Shown here piece after piece: positions 1 through 7,254 of a stretch of DNA of 16,433 nucleotides. The notes below the pieces were generated by a model. The model saw only the letters and a list, made by a program, of their open reading frames with translations. It had not been told where the DNA came from and ran no database searches. The stretch is from contig NZWA01000039.1 of assembly GCA_002697505.1 (NCBI GenBank), positions 16,490 through 32,922 on the forward strand, in the 5' to 3' direction. Position 1 is the first letter of the stretch; the number at the start of each line of letters is the position of its first letter. The stretch is from Flavobacteriales bacterium (GTDB lineage: Bacteria; Bacteroidota; Bacteroidia; Flavobacteriales; BACL11). The translations under genes and the position numbers were made by a program.

Positions 1-478
1 TGTTTTTATATATAGCTTTACCCTGCTTTATTGAAACAAAATCTTTATCATTCGATAATAAAATATCATTTTCATTAGCCTTAACTTCAATTTTTTTATT
101 TTCCGAAAATCTTCTAGCTGTTTCTTTCATCACAGCAAAAGCATGTGGTAAAATTTTATTTAAGTGGTCTTCATTTTTGGTCTTAATTAACTTTTCTAAA
201 TCATCAATTTTTTTGTAGTTCTCTTGTTTTTTTTGATTGAGCGTATTTTTGTTTTCAGCTTCTTTTTTCAAATGTTCAATTTGATCGAGCTCTTCTTTTG
301 TTATTGTTTTTATTTGTTCTTTAAAGTGCAGTGTTTTTTCACGCAACTCATCATTTGAGATGTTTTTTAATTCAGTAAATAAGACATTGATTTCAGAGAC
401 AATTGGCGATATTTGTTTAATATCTTTATCGTATTTATTACCAAATAATTTGCTAAAAAAATTTATTATTCCTGACAT
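1..478 (-). CDS. secA: SecA preprotein translocase ATPase, N-terminal fragment (cut by window edge)
   Basis: I translated this by hand from the ATG at 476-478. It gives 159 codons with no stop before the window edge, so the 3' part lies outside. The protein begins MSGIINFFSKLFGNKYDKD and continues with the typical SecA start: 'ISNDELREKT' near residues 40-49, a charged helical insert (about 50-105) and 'LPHAFAVMKETARRF' near 111-125. It ends in the stretch just before the Walker A region, which is not in view. SecA is the cytoplasmic ATPase that drives secretory proteins through SecYEG. The long Lys/Glu-rich insert before the 'AFAVMKETARRF' segment matches Bacteroidota SecA, which is longer than the E. 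coli protein. The start lies 33 bases after the DUF2795 stop with no clear promoter between them, so the two are probably cotranscribed. Identification is by family recall; the ATPase motifs themselves cannot be checked here. Confidence 0.93.
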   Translation of the reverse strand, partial: MSGIINFFSKLFGNKYDKDIKQISPIVSEINVLFTELKNISNDELREKTLHFKEQIKTITKEELDQIEHLKKEAENKNTLNQKKQENYKKIDDLEKLIKTKNEDHLNKILPHAFAVMKETARRFSENKKIEVKANENDILLSNDKDFVSIKQGKAIYKN

Positions 479-511
479 TTGTCAACTATAAAAATGAAAT
501 TTTGTATACTT

Positions 512-739
512 TTAATATTCTTCTTCATTAAAAAAGAAATCTTCTTTTGAAGGATAGTCAGGCCATATATCTTCAATATTTTCCCATTGCATACCAGGCT
601 CTTCTTCTACTAACTCTTCAAGATTTTCAACTACTTCCATAGGAGCTCCAGATCTAATTGCATAGTCAATCAATTCTTCTTTGGTAGCTGGCCAAGGAGC
701 GTCTTCAAGTTTCGATGCTAATTCTAGTGTCCAATACAT
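512..739 (-). CDS. DUF2795 domain protein, small acidic
   Basis: A 75-residue protein that I recognise as the DUF2795 family found beside secA in Bacteroidota. It starts MYWTLELASKLEDAPWPATK and includes 'ELIDYAIRSGAP' (about 22-33), a run of acidic residues, and an 'IWPDYPSKEDFFFNEEEY' tail. The protein is strongly acidic, with about a third of its residues Asp or Glu. It has no signal peptide or membrane segment, so it should be cytoplasmic. The function is unknown. An exact TAnnTTTG box sits about 22 bases upstream of the start (762-769), and secA follows after 33 bases, so DUF2795 looks like the first gene of a two-gene unit with secA. That suggests, but does not show, a link to secretion or simply shared expression. 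Confidence 0.88.
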   Translation of the reverse strand: MYWTLELASKLEDAPWPATKEELIDYAIRSGAPMEVVENLEELVEEEPGMQWENIEDIWPDYPSKEDFFFNEEEY

Positions 740-761
740 TTTTTTGTGTTTAATCTTTTTG

Positions 762-769
762 CAAAAGTA
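762..769 (-). promoter_or_regulatory. Probable -7 box for DUF2795-secA
   Basis: Reading the minus strand, TACTTTTG matches the Bacteroidota -7 consensus TAnnTTTG exactly. It lies 22 bases before the DUF2795 ATG (739) in a 56-base intergenic gap. No TTG (-33) element stands at the usual 17-23 base spacing, so the call rests on the -7 box and its position. Confidence 0.45.
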
Positions 770-795
770 TCTTTTTTATTGAATTATTTGTTGAT

Positions 796-1341
796 TTAGT
801 CATCTTTTTCCCATTTGGTTTCTGATAGTCCTTTTGAATGTATTACAAATCTTGCTAAAACAAACAAGTAGTCGGATAATCTGTTAAGGTATTTTATATA
901 AATCAGATATTCCTTTTTATTTTTAGAAATCTTGACAATATTTCTTTCAGCTCTTCTACAAACTGTTCTTGCAATATGACATTTAGATGCTATATCATGA
1001 CCTGAAGGGAGTATAAATGTTGTTAATTTAGGAATTTCGTTATCTATTAAATCAATTTCATTTTCTAATGAAGTTATATTTTTAGCATCAAAATCAGGCA
1101 GTTTAATCTGCTTAGTGTTATCATAGGCAACTATAGATCCTAAATTAAATAATTGATTTTGAATTTTTTTGAGTACTTTGTTTTGATGCATATTAATATT
1201 TTGATCATAAATATTTCCGATAAATGCGTTTAATTCATCAATTGTTCCATAACATTCAATTTGGTCATTACATTTTAGCACCTTAGTTCCACCTAATAAT
1301 TGTGTATATCCAGAATCACCTTTTTTAGTATAAATTTTCAT
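796..1341 (-). CDS. Cob(I)yrinic acid a,c-diamide / cob(I)alamin adenosyltransferase, PduO type
   Basis: Transfers the adenosyl group of ATP to cob(I)alamin to make coenzyme B12 (adenosylcobalamin), in the cytoplasm. The 181 residues match the usual size of the PduO/MMAB family. Visible family marks are the ATP-binding N-terminus 'TKKGDSGYTQLLGG' (5-18), 'YGTIDELNAFIG' (31-42, with Asp35), the 'RTVCRRAER' helix (125-133) and 'NRLSDYLFVLARF' (153-165). In the family the Arg of the RTVCRRAER helix and the Asp of YGTIDEL form a conserved salt bridge at the active site; both are present. It follows the methyltransferase gene by 18 bases and is probably cotranscribed. No other B12 gene is in the window. 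In flavobacteria this enzyme usually serves methylmalonyl-CoA mutase, but that is inference here. Confidence 0.93.
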   Translation of the reverse strand: MKIYTKKGDSGYTQLLGGTKVLKCNDQIECYGTIDELNAFIGNIYDQNINMHQNKVLKKIQNQLFNLGSIVAYDNTKQIKLPDFDAKNITSLENEIDLIDNEIPKLTTFILPSGHDIASKCHIARTVCRRAERNIVKISKNKKEYLIYIKYLNRLSDYLFVLARFVIHSKGLSETKWEKDD

Positions 1342-1359
1342 TATGCAAATTTACTATTA

Positions 1360-2145
1360 TTAAAAGCGAATTTTAAAGTTTTCTTTACTTAATTCTTTTT
1401 TAATAAAAACTATACCAACAAAAAATAAATCAATCGTAACTGTGCTTTGATCATGTTGTTTTATATGATTCCATGCATTTTCCATTCCTTTTGACCAATA
1501 AATATCATCAAAAATGAAAATTGTGTCATTGTGTGAATGTTTTAATGTCAAATTAAAGTACTGAATTGTTGCTTTTTCTTGATGATTGCCATCAATAAAA
1601 ACAAAATCTACTGTTTTTATTTTCTTTAATTTATCTTCTAGAGTAAGTTTGAAGTCGCCTTCAATTATTGAAACATTATTTATGTCAAAGTATGCTAAAT
1701 TTGTTTTCGCTATTTTAATTGTTTCTGGACATCCTTCAAATGAATAGATATGACTCAAAGGATTAGCTTTAGCTAAATAGCATGTGCTAATGGCTAATGA
1801 GGTTCCAAGTTCTACAATATTTTGTGCTTTACTATACTGACTAGTTCTGTATAACAACTTACCGAATTTTTCATTTTTGGCAGAATTTATTGCTATATCT
1901 TTTACTTGTCTTTCTTTTGATTTATTAATATTACTTCCTGCACCAAAATCTACAATTTTAATTTTATCTTTTGATTTAATTAATTTTTGTTTTAAAAGTT
2001 TAATTTTTTCGAAGTCCTCAATTTGTTTTTTGTTGTAGATAACATTGACAACAAAATTATATACAAAAGGACTATGAACTGAATGTTCATTTTTAGAGGT
2101 TATATAGTACCAAATATATTTGATTAATATTTTAATATGTTGCAC
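1360..2145 (-). CDS. Class I SAM-dependent methyltransferase (Methyltransf_24-like), GTG start
   Basis: A 261-residue soluble protein. The SAM-binding motif I is 'IVELGTSLAISTCYLA' (110-125). It is followed by the acidic motif II region 'IYSFEGCPET' (133-142, Glu137 likely contacting the SAM ribose), 'VDFVFIDGNHQ' in the middle of the fold, and 'FIFDDIYWSKGM' (motif III region), typical of the O-methyltransferase-like Methyltransf_24 group. The N-terminus carries 'HSVHSPFVYNFV' (21-32), a segment I recall from a group of uncharacterised flavobacterial methyltransferases; the substrate is unknown. The start codon is GTG (2143-2145). No in-frame ATG occurs before the conserved HSPFVY segment, and the family has about 20 residues before it, so GTG is well supported. 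Two exact -7 boxes lie upstream, and the adenosyltransferase follows 18 bases downstream. Confidence 0.85.
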   Translation of the reverse strand: MQHIKILIKYIWYYITSKNEHSVHSPFVYNFVVNVIYNKKQIEDFEKIKLLKQKLIKSKDKIKIVDFGAGSNINKSKERQVKDIAINSAKNEKFGKLLYRTSQYSKAQNIVELGTSLAISTCYLAKANPLSHIYSFEGCPETIKIAKTNLAYFDINNVSIIEGDFKLTLEDKLKKIKTVDFVFIDGNHQEKATIQYFNLTLKHSHNDTIFIFDDIYWSKGMENAWNHIKQHDQSTVTIDLFFVGIVFIKKELSKENFKIRF

Positions 2146-2176
2146 TTAATAATTTTAAAATTTTTAAAGATCATTA

Positions 2177-2198
2177 CAAATTTAGTTTTACAAATGTA
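2177..2198 (-). promoter_or_regulatory. Two tandem -7 boxes for the methyltransferase-adenosyltransferase pair
   Basis: On the minus strand there are two exact TAnnTTTG boxes: TAAATTTG at 2177-2184 and TACATTTG at 2191-2198. They lie about 31 and 45 bases before the GTG start at 2145. Neither has a good TTG at the -33 spacing. They are in the short divergent gap shared with the epimerase promoter, which runs the other way. Confidence 0.4.
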
Positions 2199-2211
2199 TT
2201 GTTTTTTAATG

Positions 2212-2219
2212 TACTTTTG
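2212..2219 (+). promoter_or_regulatory. -7 box for hldD with a very short leader
   Basis: TACTTTTG matches TAnnTTTG exactly and ends only 4 bases before the preferred ATG at 2224. If used, transcription would begin at or next to the start codon, giving a leaderless or nearly leaderless mRNA. A TTG lies at 2199-2201, only 10 bases away, so it is not a standard -33 element. The box also argues against the ATG at 2137, which lies upstream of it. Confidence 0.4.
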
Positions 2220-2223
2220 CTTT

Positions 2224-3189
2224 ATGATTATTATTACGGGTTCTGCAGGCTTTATAGGTTCGTGTTTAGTTAGTGAGTTAAATTATTTAGGATATTATAA
2301 TTTAATTTTAGTTGATGATTTTTCAAGTCAAAACAAAAATAAGAATCTAAAAAATAGTAAGTTTCACAAAAAAATTGATAGAAATCATTTTATAGATTGG
2401 TTTAATAATAATTATAAAGATATTTCTTTTTTGTTTCATCTAGGTGCTAGAACCGATACTAGCGAGTTAGATATTGAAATATTTAAATATCTAAATCTAA
2501 ATTATTCAAAAGCATTATATAAAATTTGTGTAAAATACAACATACCATTTGTATATGCATCATCTGCTGCTACATATGGAATGGGTGAGTTTGGTTTTGA
2601 TGATAATCACGAAAAAATATCTTCATTATTACCTTTAAATCCTTATGCCGTTTATAAAAATAAATTTGATAAATGGATTTTATCAAATATAGACAAACCT
2701 CATTCTTTCGTTGGTTTAAAATTTTTTAATGTTTATGGTCCAAATGAATATCATAAATCAAGAATGGCTTCAGTAATTTTTCATGCTTATAATCAAATCA
2801 TGAAATCAGGAGAGATGAAATTATTTAAATCACACTCAAAAAACTTCTTCAATGGCGAGCAATCTAGAGATTTTGTATATGTTAAGGATGTAGTTAAAAC
2901 ACTAATTTTTTTCTTCAAAAACCAAAATAAGAGTGGCATTTACAACTTAGGAACTGGTGAATCCAGATCTTTTAATGATTTGATTTTCATAACGTTTAAA
3001 GCCTTGAAAAAAGAGTGTAAAATCTCATATATTGATATTCCAGGTGATATTCGTAATACATATCAATACTATACAAGAGCAAAAATATCAAAACTAAGAA
3101 ATATAGGTTTTAAAGAAAAATTCTATTCTTTAGAAGAAGGTGTTACAGAATATGTTCAAGAATACCTGCTTGAAAAAAAATATTATTAA
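2224..3189 (+). CDS. hldD: ADP-L-glycero-D-manno-heptose 6-epimerase (HldD/RfaD family)
   Basis: An extended short-chain dehydrogenase/epimerase of 321 residues, the usual HldD length. It converts ADP-D-glycero- to ADP-L-glycero-D-manno-heptose, the activated heptose for the LPS inner core. The protein opens MIIITGSAGFIGS with the NAD(P)-binding GxxGxxG motif at 6-12. It has 'LVDDFSSQNKNKN' after strand 2, 'SSAATYG' with the catalytic Ser/Thr, the catalytic pair Tyr141-Lys145 (YAVYK), 'GEQSRDFVYVKDVV' and 'NLGTGESRSFNDL'. I chose ATG 2224 over the upstream in-frame ATG at 2137 for three reasons: the family begins at the nucleotide-binding strand, the extra 29 residues are hydrophobic and low-complexity, and they overlap the divergent gene. 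The 3' end overlaps the convergent merR gene by 4 bases. Other sugar-nucleotide epimerases are possible, but the motif set favours HldD. Confidence 0.88.
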   Translation: MIIITGSAGFIGSCLVSELNYLGYYNLILVDDFSSQNKNKNLKNSKFHKKIDRNHFIDWFNNNYKDISFLFHLGARTDTSELDIEIFKYLNLNYSKALYKICVKYNIPFVYASSAATYGMGEFGFDDNHEKISSLLPLNPYAVYKNKFDKWILSNIDKPHSFVGLKFFNVYGPNEYHKSRMASVIFHAYNQIMKSGEMKLFKSHSKNFFNGEQSRDFVYVKDVVKTLIFFFKNQNKSGIYNLGTGESRSFNDLIFITFKALKKECKISYIDIPGDIRNTYQYYTRAKISKLRNIGFKEKFYSLEEGVTEYVQEYLLEKKYY

Positions 3190-3509
3190 AGTTCATTTTT
3201 TAAGTCAATTAAAAAACTTCTAATTTTTTTAAGCCTATTAATAATTTCAATTTCAGAATTTAAATCTTTATTACTTTTCAATTGCCTTTGAGCGCCTTCT
3301 AATGTATATCCTCGTTCTTTCACAAGATTATAAATCAAATGTAGGTTATCTATATCTTTTTGAGTAAATAATCTATTACCTTTCTTATTTTTTTTCGGTT
3401 TTAAAATACTAAATTCTTTTTCCCAGTAGCGGATTAATGAAACGTTAACATTGAAAATTTTAGCAGTTTCCCCAATAGAGTAAAAAATTTTTTTAGACTT
3501 ACTTTCCAT
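3186..3509 (-). CDS. MerR-family transcriptional regulator, short form
   Basis: A 107-residue DNA-binding protein. The winged helix-turn-helix comprises 'YSIGETAKIFNVNVSLIRYW' (10-29), 'EKEFSILKPKKNKKGNRLFTQKDI' (wing, 30-53) and 'LHLIYNLVKERGYTLEGAQRQL' (56-77). It is followed by a short coiled-coil dimerisation helix (84-105). There is no C-terminal effector domain and no cysteine, so metal sensing of the classical MerR kind is not supported; what it senses is unknown. Its ATG shares a base with the TAA of the upstream M23 gene (TAATG), so the two should be translationally coupled. In flavobacteria this pair commonly sits next to alaS, as here. Its stop overlaps the hldD stop by 4 bases. 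Confidence 0.9.
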   Translation of the reverse strand: MESKSKKIFYSIGETAKIFNVNVSLIRYWEKEFSILKPKKNKKGNRLFTQKDIDNLHLIYNLVKERGYTLEGAQRQLKSNKDLNSEIEIINRLKKIRSFLIDLKNEL

Positions 3510-4480
3510 TAATCAAATGATTGATTTGATTGAGAAGAAATAATTCTCATTTTTTCGTATTCTTCAGCATTAAGATCATTATAATAGAAATTAACAGGAT
3601 CAATTTTTCTGCCATTTTTATGAACTTCATAGTGTAAATGAGGGGCAACAGATGTGCCAGTGTTTCCAACAAATCCAATTGTTTCTCCTCTTTTTACAGA
3701 TTGACCTTTCTTTACAATAAATTTACTCATGTGCGCATACAAAGTTTTATAACCATATCCATGATCAATTATAACATAATTACCATACCCCTTTCTTGTT
3801 TTACTTACTTTAAATACTTTTCCATCCCCAGTAGCATAAATAGGAGTACCGGTTTTTGCAGAAAAGTCCATACCAGCATGTAATCTCCTAGTTTTATAGA
3901 TTGGGTGAATTCTATATCCAAAACCACTGGCCATTCTACTTAGATCTTTATTAGAAACAGGCTGAATTGCAGGAATAGATGCAAGCATTTTGGTTTTGTT
4001 TTTTGCTAAATCAACTATTTCATCAAAAGATTTAGACTGAATATACATTTGTTTTGATATTTGATCTATTTTTTTTGTTGTTTGGATGATTAAATCAGAA
4101 TTGCTGTAACCCTCTAATTCTTTATACCTGTTAATACCTCCATAACCTGCTTTTCTTATTGAGCTTGCAATTGGTTCAGCTTCAAAAATTACTCTATAAA
4201 TATTATCATCTCTTTTTTGTAAATCATCGAGCACTAATTCAACTTGATTGAATTTTTCATCAATTAATTCGTATTGTTCAGTCAAATTTTGAATTTCTGA
4301 TTTTAATTTTTTTTCTTTAGGACTATCAAAGAAATTGAAAAAAACAACGATTAATAAAAAAGAGGTTAAAGCAACTAAACTTGAGAAATAAATAAATTTT
4401 TTAAGTTTAGTTAAAGGACTAAGTTTAATTCGTTGGTAACTTAGACTATTTTTATCATAATAATATTTTATTTTAGCCAT
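3509..4480 (-). CDS. Membrane-anchored M23 family metallopeptidase (LytM-type)
   Basis: A 323-residue peptidoglycan endopeptidase-type protein. A basic cytoplasmic N-terminus is followed by one membrane segment (about 29-50) and a coiled coil (about 55-93). A linker then leads to the Peptidase_M23 domain (about 185-300), which should lie in the periplasm. The zinc ligands of the family are all visible: His201 and Asp205 in 'HAGMD', and His283 in 'HLH' (281-283). His250 in 'YAHMS' and His281 are the catalytic histidines. With all catalytic residues present it is probably an active hydrolase that cleaves peptide cross-links, rather than a degenerate EnvC/NlpD-type activator. The anchor-plus-coiled-coil layout resembles septal or elongation M23 factors. 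It is the first gene of a two-gene unit with merR and is divergent from alaS. Confidence 0.93.
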   Translation of the reverse strand: MAKIKYYYDKNSLSYQRIKLSPLTKLKKFIYFSSLVALTSFLLIVVFFNFFDSPKEKKLKSEIQNLTEQYELIDEKFNQVELVLDDLQKRDDNIYRVIFEAEPIASSIRKAGYGGINRYKELEGYSNSDLIIQTTKKIDQISKQMYIQSKSFDEIVDLAKNKTKMLASIPAIQPVSNKDLSRMASGFGYRIHPIYKTRRLHAGMDFSAKTGTPIYATGDGKVFKVSKTRKGYGNYVIIDHGYGYKTLYAHMSKFIVKKGQSVKRGETIGFVGNTGTSVAPHLHYEVHKNGRKIDPVNFYYNDLNAEEYEKMRIISSQSNQSFD

Positions 4481-4504
4481 AACTAAGATAAATTATACTT
4501 TTAA

Positions 4505-4512
4505 CAAAAGTA
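4505..4512 (-). promoter_or_regulatory. -7 box for the M23 peptidase-merR unit
   Basis: On the minus strand TACTTTTG is an exact TAnnTTTG match, 24 bases before the M23 ATG at 4480, in the 110-base gap shared with alaS. No clear TTG is found at the -33 spacing. Confidence 0.45.
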
Positions 4513-4545
4513 CTGATTTAAGTTTAGATAAAGATATATATGTAA

Positions 4546-4574
4546 TTGATTTATATAAAACTATTGTAATTTTA
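4546..4574 (+). promoter_or_regulatory. Candidate alaS promoter
   Basis: TTG at 4546-4548, then 18 bases, then TAATTTTA at 4567-4574, which matches seven of the eight positions of TAnnTTTG. This would give a leader of about 10 bases before the ATG at 4591. A second imperfect box, TAAATTTT (4579-4586), lies even closer to the start but lacks a spaced -33 element. The region is so AT-rich that chance matches are likely. Confidence 0.35.
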
Positions 4575-4590
4575 TGTATAAATTTTCAAT

Positions 4591-7182
4591 ATGAAAGCCA
4601 AAAAATTAAGACAATCGTATTTAGATTTTTTTAAAAATAAAAATCACAAAATTGTTGATTCTGCTCCTATAGTTATTAAGGATGACCCTTCATTGATGTT
4701 CACAAATGCAGGAATGAACCAGTTCAAAGACGTATTTTTAGGATATTCAAAGATAAGTGACTTAAGAGTTGCAAATACACAAAAATGTTTAAGAGTTTCT
4801 GGTAAGCATAATGATTTAGAAGAAGTTGGACACGATACTTATCATCATACAATGTTCGAGATGCTTGGATCATGGAGCTTTGGAGATTACTTTAAAGAGG
4901 AAGCTATTACTTGGGCTTGGGAGTTTCTTATAGAAGTATGTAAGTTAGATAAAGATAGGTTTTATGTTACTATTTATGAAGGGTCGGACGAAGATATGGT
5001 TGAAAGAGACAATGAAGCCTTTAATATTTGGAGTAAATTAGTTAAACAAAGTAATATATTAGAGGGAAATAAAAATGATAATTTTTGGGAAATGGGTCAA
5101 GTAGGTCCCTGTGGACCCTGCTCCGAAATCCATTATGACAATAGATCACAAATTGAAAGAAATAAAATTTCTGGTGCTGATTTAGTAAATAAGGATCATC
5201 CCCAAGTCATAGAAATCTGGAACTTAGTCTTTATGCAGTATAATAGGCTTGCAACAGGAAAATTATCAGAACTACCTTGTCAACATGTTGATACTGGTAT
5301 GGGTTTTGAAAGGCTTGCAATGATTACACAAGGTGTACAGTCAAATTATGAAACGGATCTGTTTCAGCCAATTATTCAGCAAATCGCAAAAATATCAAAT
5401 AGAGTTTATGGTAATAATGAAAAAGACGACATAGCTTTAAGAGTAATTGCCGATCACTTAAGAGCAATCGTTTTTACAATTGCAGATGGTCAGCTTCCAT
5501 CAAATACTAAGGCTGGATACGTTATTAGAAGAATTCTTAGAAGAGCAGTAAGATACGGATATACTTTTTTAGATTTCAAAAAGCCATTTATTTTTTCATT
5601 AGTACCAATTTTAATTGAAAATTATTCCAATCAATTTAAAGAGCTAAGTTCACAAAAAGAATTAATAACTGAGGTAATTAAAAGTGAAGAAGAATCCTTT
5701 TTTATCACCTTAAAACAAGGAATGGATATTTTAGGTTCAACTATAAAAAATTCAAAAAGCAAAAAAATATCAGGAAAAAAAGTTTTTGAGTTATATGATA
5801 CTTTCGGCTTTCCAGTTGATTTAACATCCTTGATTTTAAGTGAAAATAATTGCAGTTTTGATCATAAAGAATTTGACACAGCTTTGCAAAAGCAAAAAGA
5901 TAGATCAAAAAAGGCAAGTGAGTATGAAAAAGAAGATTGGATTATTTTAAAAAATGATAGTTCACATTCTTTTATAGGCTATAATCAGTTGGATGCAAAA
6001 GTTGTGATAACAAGATATAGAAAAGTTACGGAAAAAAATAAGACTGGCTATGATGTTGTATTTAATCAAACTCCATTTTACGCAGAGGGAGGTGGTCAGA
6101 TTGGTGATACAGGTCGGATTAAATTAAATGACAAAGACATCAATATTTTTAATACAGTAAAAGAGAATAATCTAATTATACATAAGGTAGAAGAGCTTCC
6201 ACAAAAATTAGATGAAGAATTGCATGTTCAAGTAAACAAACAAAAACGAGATGCATGTTCTCGAAATCATAGCGCAACTCATCTTTTACATGAATCTTTA
6301 AGAAAAATATTGGGTGAACATGTAACTCAAAAGGGATCTCTAGTAAATAATAATAATCTACGATTTGATTTCTCTCATTTTTCAAAGTTAAATGATGAAG
6401 AGCTAAAAGATATAGAATACGATGTAAATCAGAAAATTTGTCAAAATATCTTGCTAAATGAACAAAATATTTCATTAAATGAAGCTAGAAAACAAGACGT
6501 TCTAATGCTTTTTGGAGAAAAATATGATGATCAAGTAAGAATGATACAATTTGATACTTCAAAAGAACTTTGTGGAGGAACACATGTTAATAGTACTAGT
6601 GAAATAGGACTATTTAAAATTATATCAGAAGGTTCTATCTCTGCAGGAACTCGAAGGATAGAAGCTATTACTGGCATGAAGGTTATCGAATACATTAATA
6701 AATATAAGACTAAAATAGATGAGCTTGAAAGAGAATTAAAGTCTAAGACATTGTTGGTTACAGTTAAACAATTACTTAACAAAAATAAATCCTTAGAAAA
6801 AGATCTTGTTAAATTAAAACTCAATAACAATAAGATTTTTGCTAAGGAGCTTTTATCCTCAGCTACTCAAGTTAAAGGTATCCGATTAATCAAAAAAGAA
6901 GTTGATTTAGATACTAAATCCATGAAAGATATTTTATTTTCTTTAAAAAATGAAAAGAAGTTAATTGTGCTCTTAGCTTCAATAGTATCAAATAGAGTAG
7001 TCTTAACGTTAATGATTTCAAATGATTTAGTTTTAAAGAAATATAATGCTAATAATATGATAAATATCTTAGCTGAATATATCGAAGGTTCTGGAGGAGG
7101 ACAACCATTTTATGCAACAGCTGGAGGAAAAAATACAAAAGGTATTGTTAGTGTATTTAAAAATATTGATGAACTACTATAG
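4591..7182 (+). CDS. alaS: Alanine--tRNA ligase
   Basis: Charges tRNA-Ala with alanine in the cytoplasm and clears mischarged Ser/Gly-tRNA-Ala. At 863 residues it is full length for the bacterial enzyme. The class II catalytic core is at the N-terminus, with 'FTNAGMNQFKDVFLG' (motif 1 region), 'HNDLEEVGHDTYHHTMFEMLGSWSFG' in short conserved pieces, 'GPCGPCSEIHYD', 'HVDTGMGFERL' and 'GYVIRRILRRAVRYG'. The editing domain keeps its zinc ligands: His560 and His564 (HSATH) and Cys661 and His665 (CGGTH). The C-Ala domain ends with 'GSGGGQPFYATAGGKN'. All key residues are present. The gene stands alone, divergent from the M23-merR pair, and ends at a hairpin terminator. The start has no visible Shine-Dalgarno sequence, as is common in this phylum. 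Confidence 0.99.
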   Translation: MKAKKLRQSYLDFFKNKNHKIVDSAPIVIKDDPSLMFTNAGMNQFKDVFLGYSKISDLRVANTQKCLRVSGKHNDLEEVGHDTYHHTMFEMLGSWSFGDYFKEEAITWAWEFLIEVCKLDKDRFYVTIYEGSDEDMVERDNEAFNIWSKLVKQSNILEGNKNDNFWEMGQVGPCGPCSEIHYDNRSQIERNKISGADLVNKDHPQVIEIWNLVFMQYNRLATGKLSELPCQHVDTGMGFERLAMITQGVQSNYETDLFQPIIQQIAKISNRVYGNNEKDDIALRVIADHLRAIVFTIADGQLPSNTKAGYVIRRILRRAVRYGYTFLDFKKPFIFSLVPILIENYSNQFKELSSQKELITEVIKSEEESFFITLKQGMDILGSTIKNSKSKKISGKKVFELYDTFGFPVDLTSLILSENNCSFDHKEFDTALQKQKDRSKKASEYEKEDWIILKNDSSHSFIGYNQLDAKVVITRYRKVTEKNKTGYDVVFNQTPFYAEGGGQIGDTGRIKLNDKDINIFNTVKENNLIIHKVEELPQKLDEELHVQVNKQKRDACSRNHSATHLLHESLRKILGEHVTQKGSLVNNNNLRFDFSHFSKLNDEELKDIEYDVNQKICQNILLNEQNISLNEARKQDVLMLFGEKYDDQVRMIQFDTSKELCGGTHVNSTSEIGLFKIISEGSISAGTRRIEAITGMKVIEYINKYKTKIDELERELKSKTLLVTVKQLLNKNKSLEKDLVKLKLNNNKIFAKELLSSATQVKGIRLIKKEVDLDTKSMKDILFSLKNEKKLIVLLASIVSNRVVLTLMISNDLVLKKYNANNMINILAEYIEGSGGGQPFYATAGGKNTKGIVSVFKNIDELL

Positions 7183-7207
7183 CTCCAGAACTTAAGTTAA
7201 TATAAAC

Positions 7208-7237
7208 AAAAAAACCAGCTAGTAAGCTGGTTTTTTT
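7208..7237. terminator. Bidirectional intrinsic terminator between alaS and the small barrel gene
   Basis: A perfect 13-base inverted repeat (7208-7220 and 7225-7237) encloses the loop AGTA. Its core is CCAGCT/AGCTGG, flanked by A7 on one side and T7-T8 on the other. The symmetric A and T runs provide a U-tract on both strands, so it can serve alaS (stop 7182) and the convergent gene (stop 7255). Confidence 0.93.
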
Positions 7238-7254
7238 TAATTGTGTTTTTGTTA

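Noticed and set aside
1346..1353. Exact -7 box just before the adenosyltransferase gene
   Set aside because: It ends 4 bases before the ATG and lies in an 18-base gap inside an apparent operon with no -33 element; it could be real only if leaderless, so it is not listed as a feature.
2137..2223. N-terminal extension of the epimerase from an upstream in-frame ATG at 2137
   Set aside because: The extra 29 residues are hydrophobic low-complexity sequence, overlap the divergent methyltransferase start and lie upstream of an exact -7 box; the family begins at MIIITG (2224).
3638..3883. Plus-strand open frame inside the M23 peptidase gene
   Set aside because: It lies antisense to a strongly conserved catalytic domain and encodes no recognisable protein.
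6176..6830. Two minus-strand open frames inside alaS
   Set aside because: They are antisense to the editing and C-terminal parts of an intact alaS; composition explains them.
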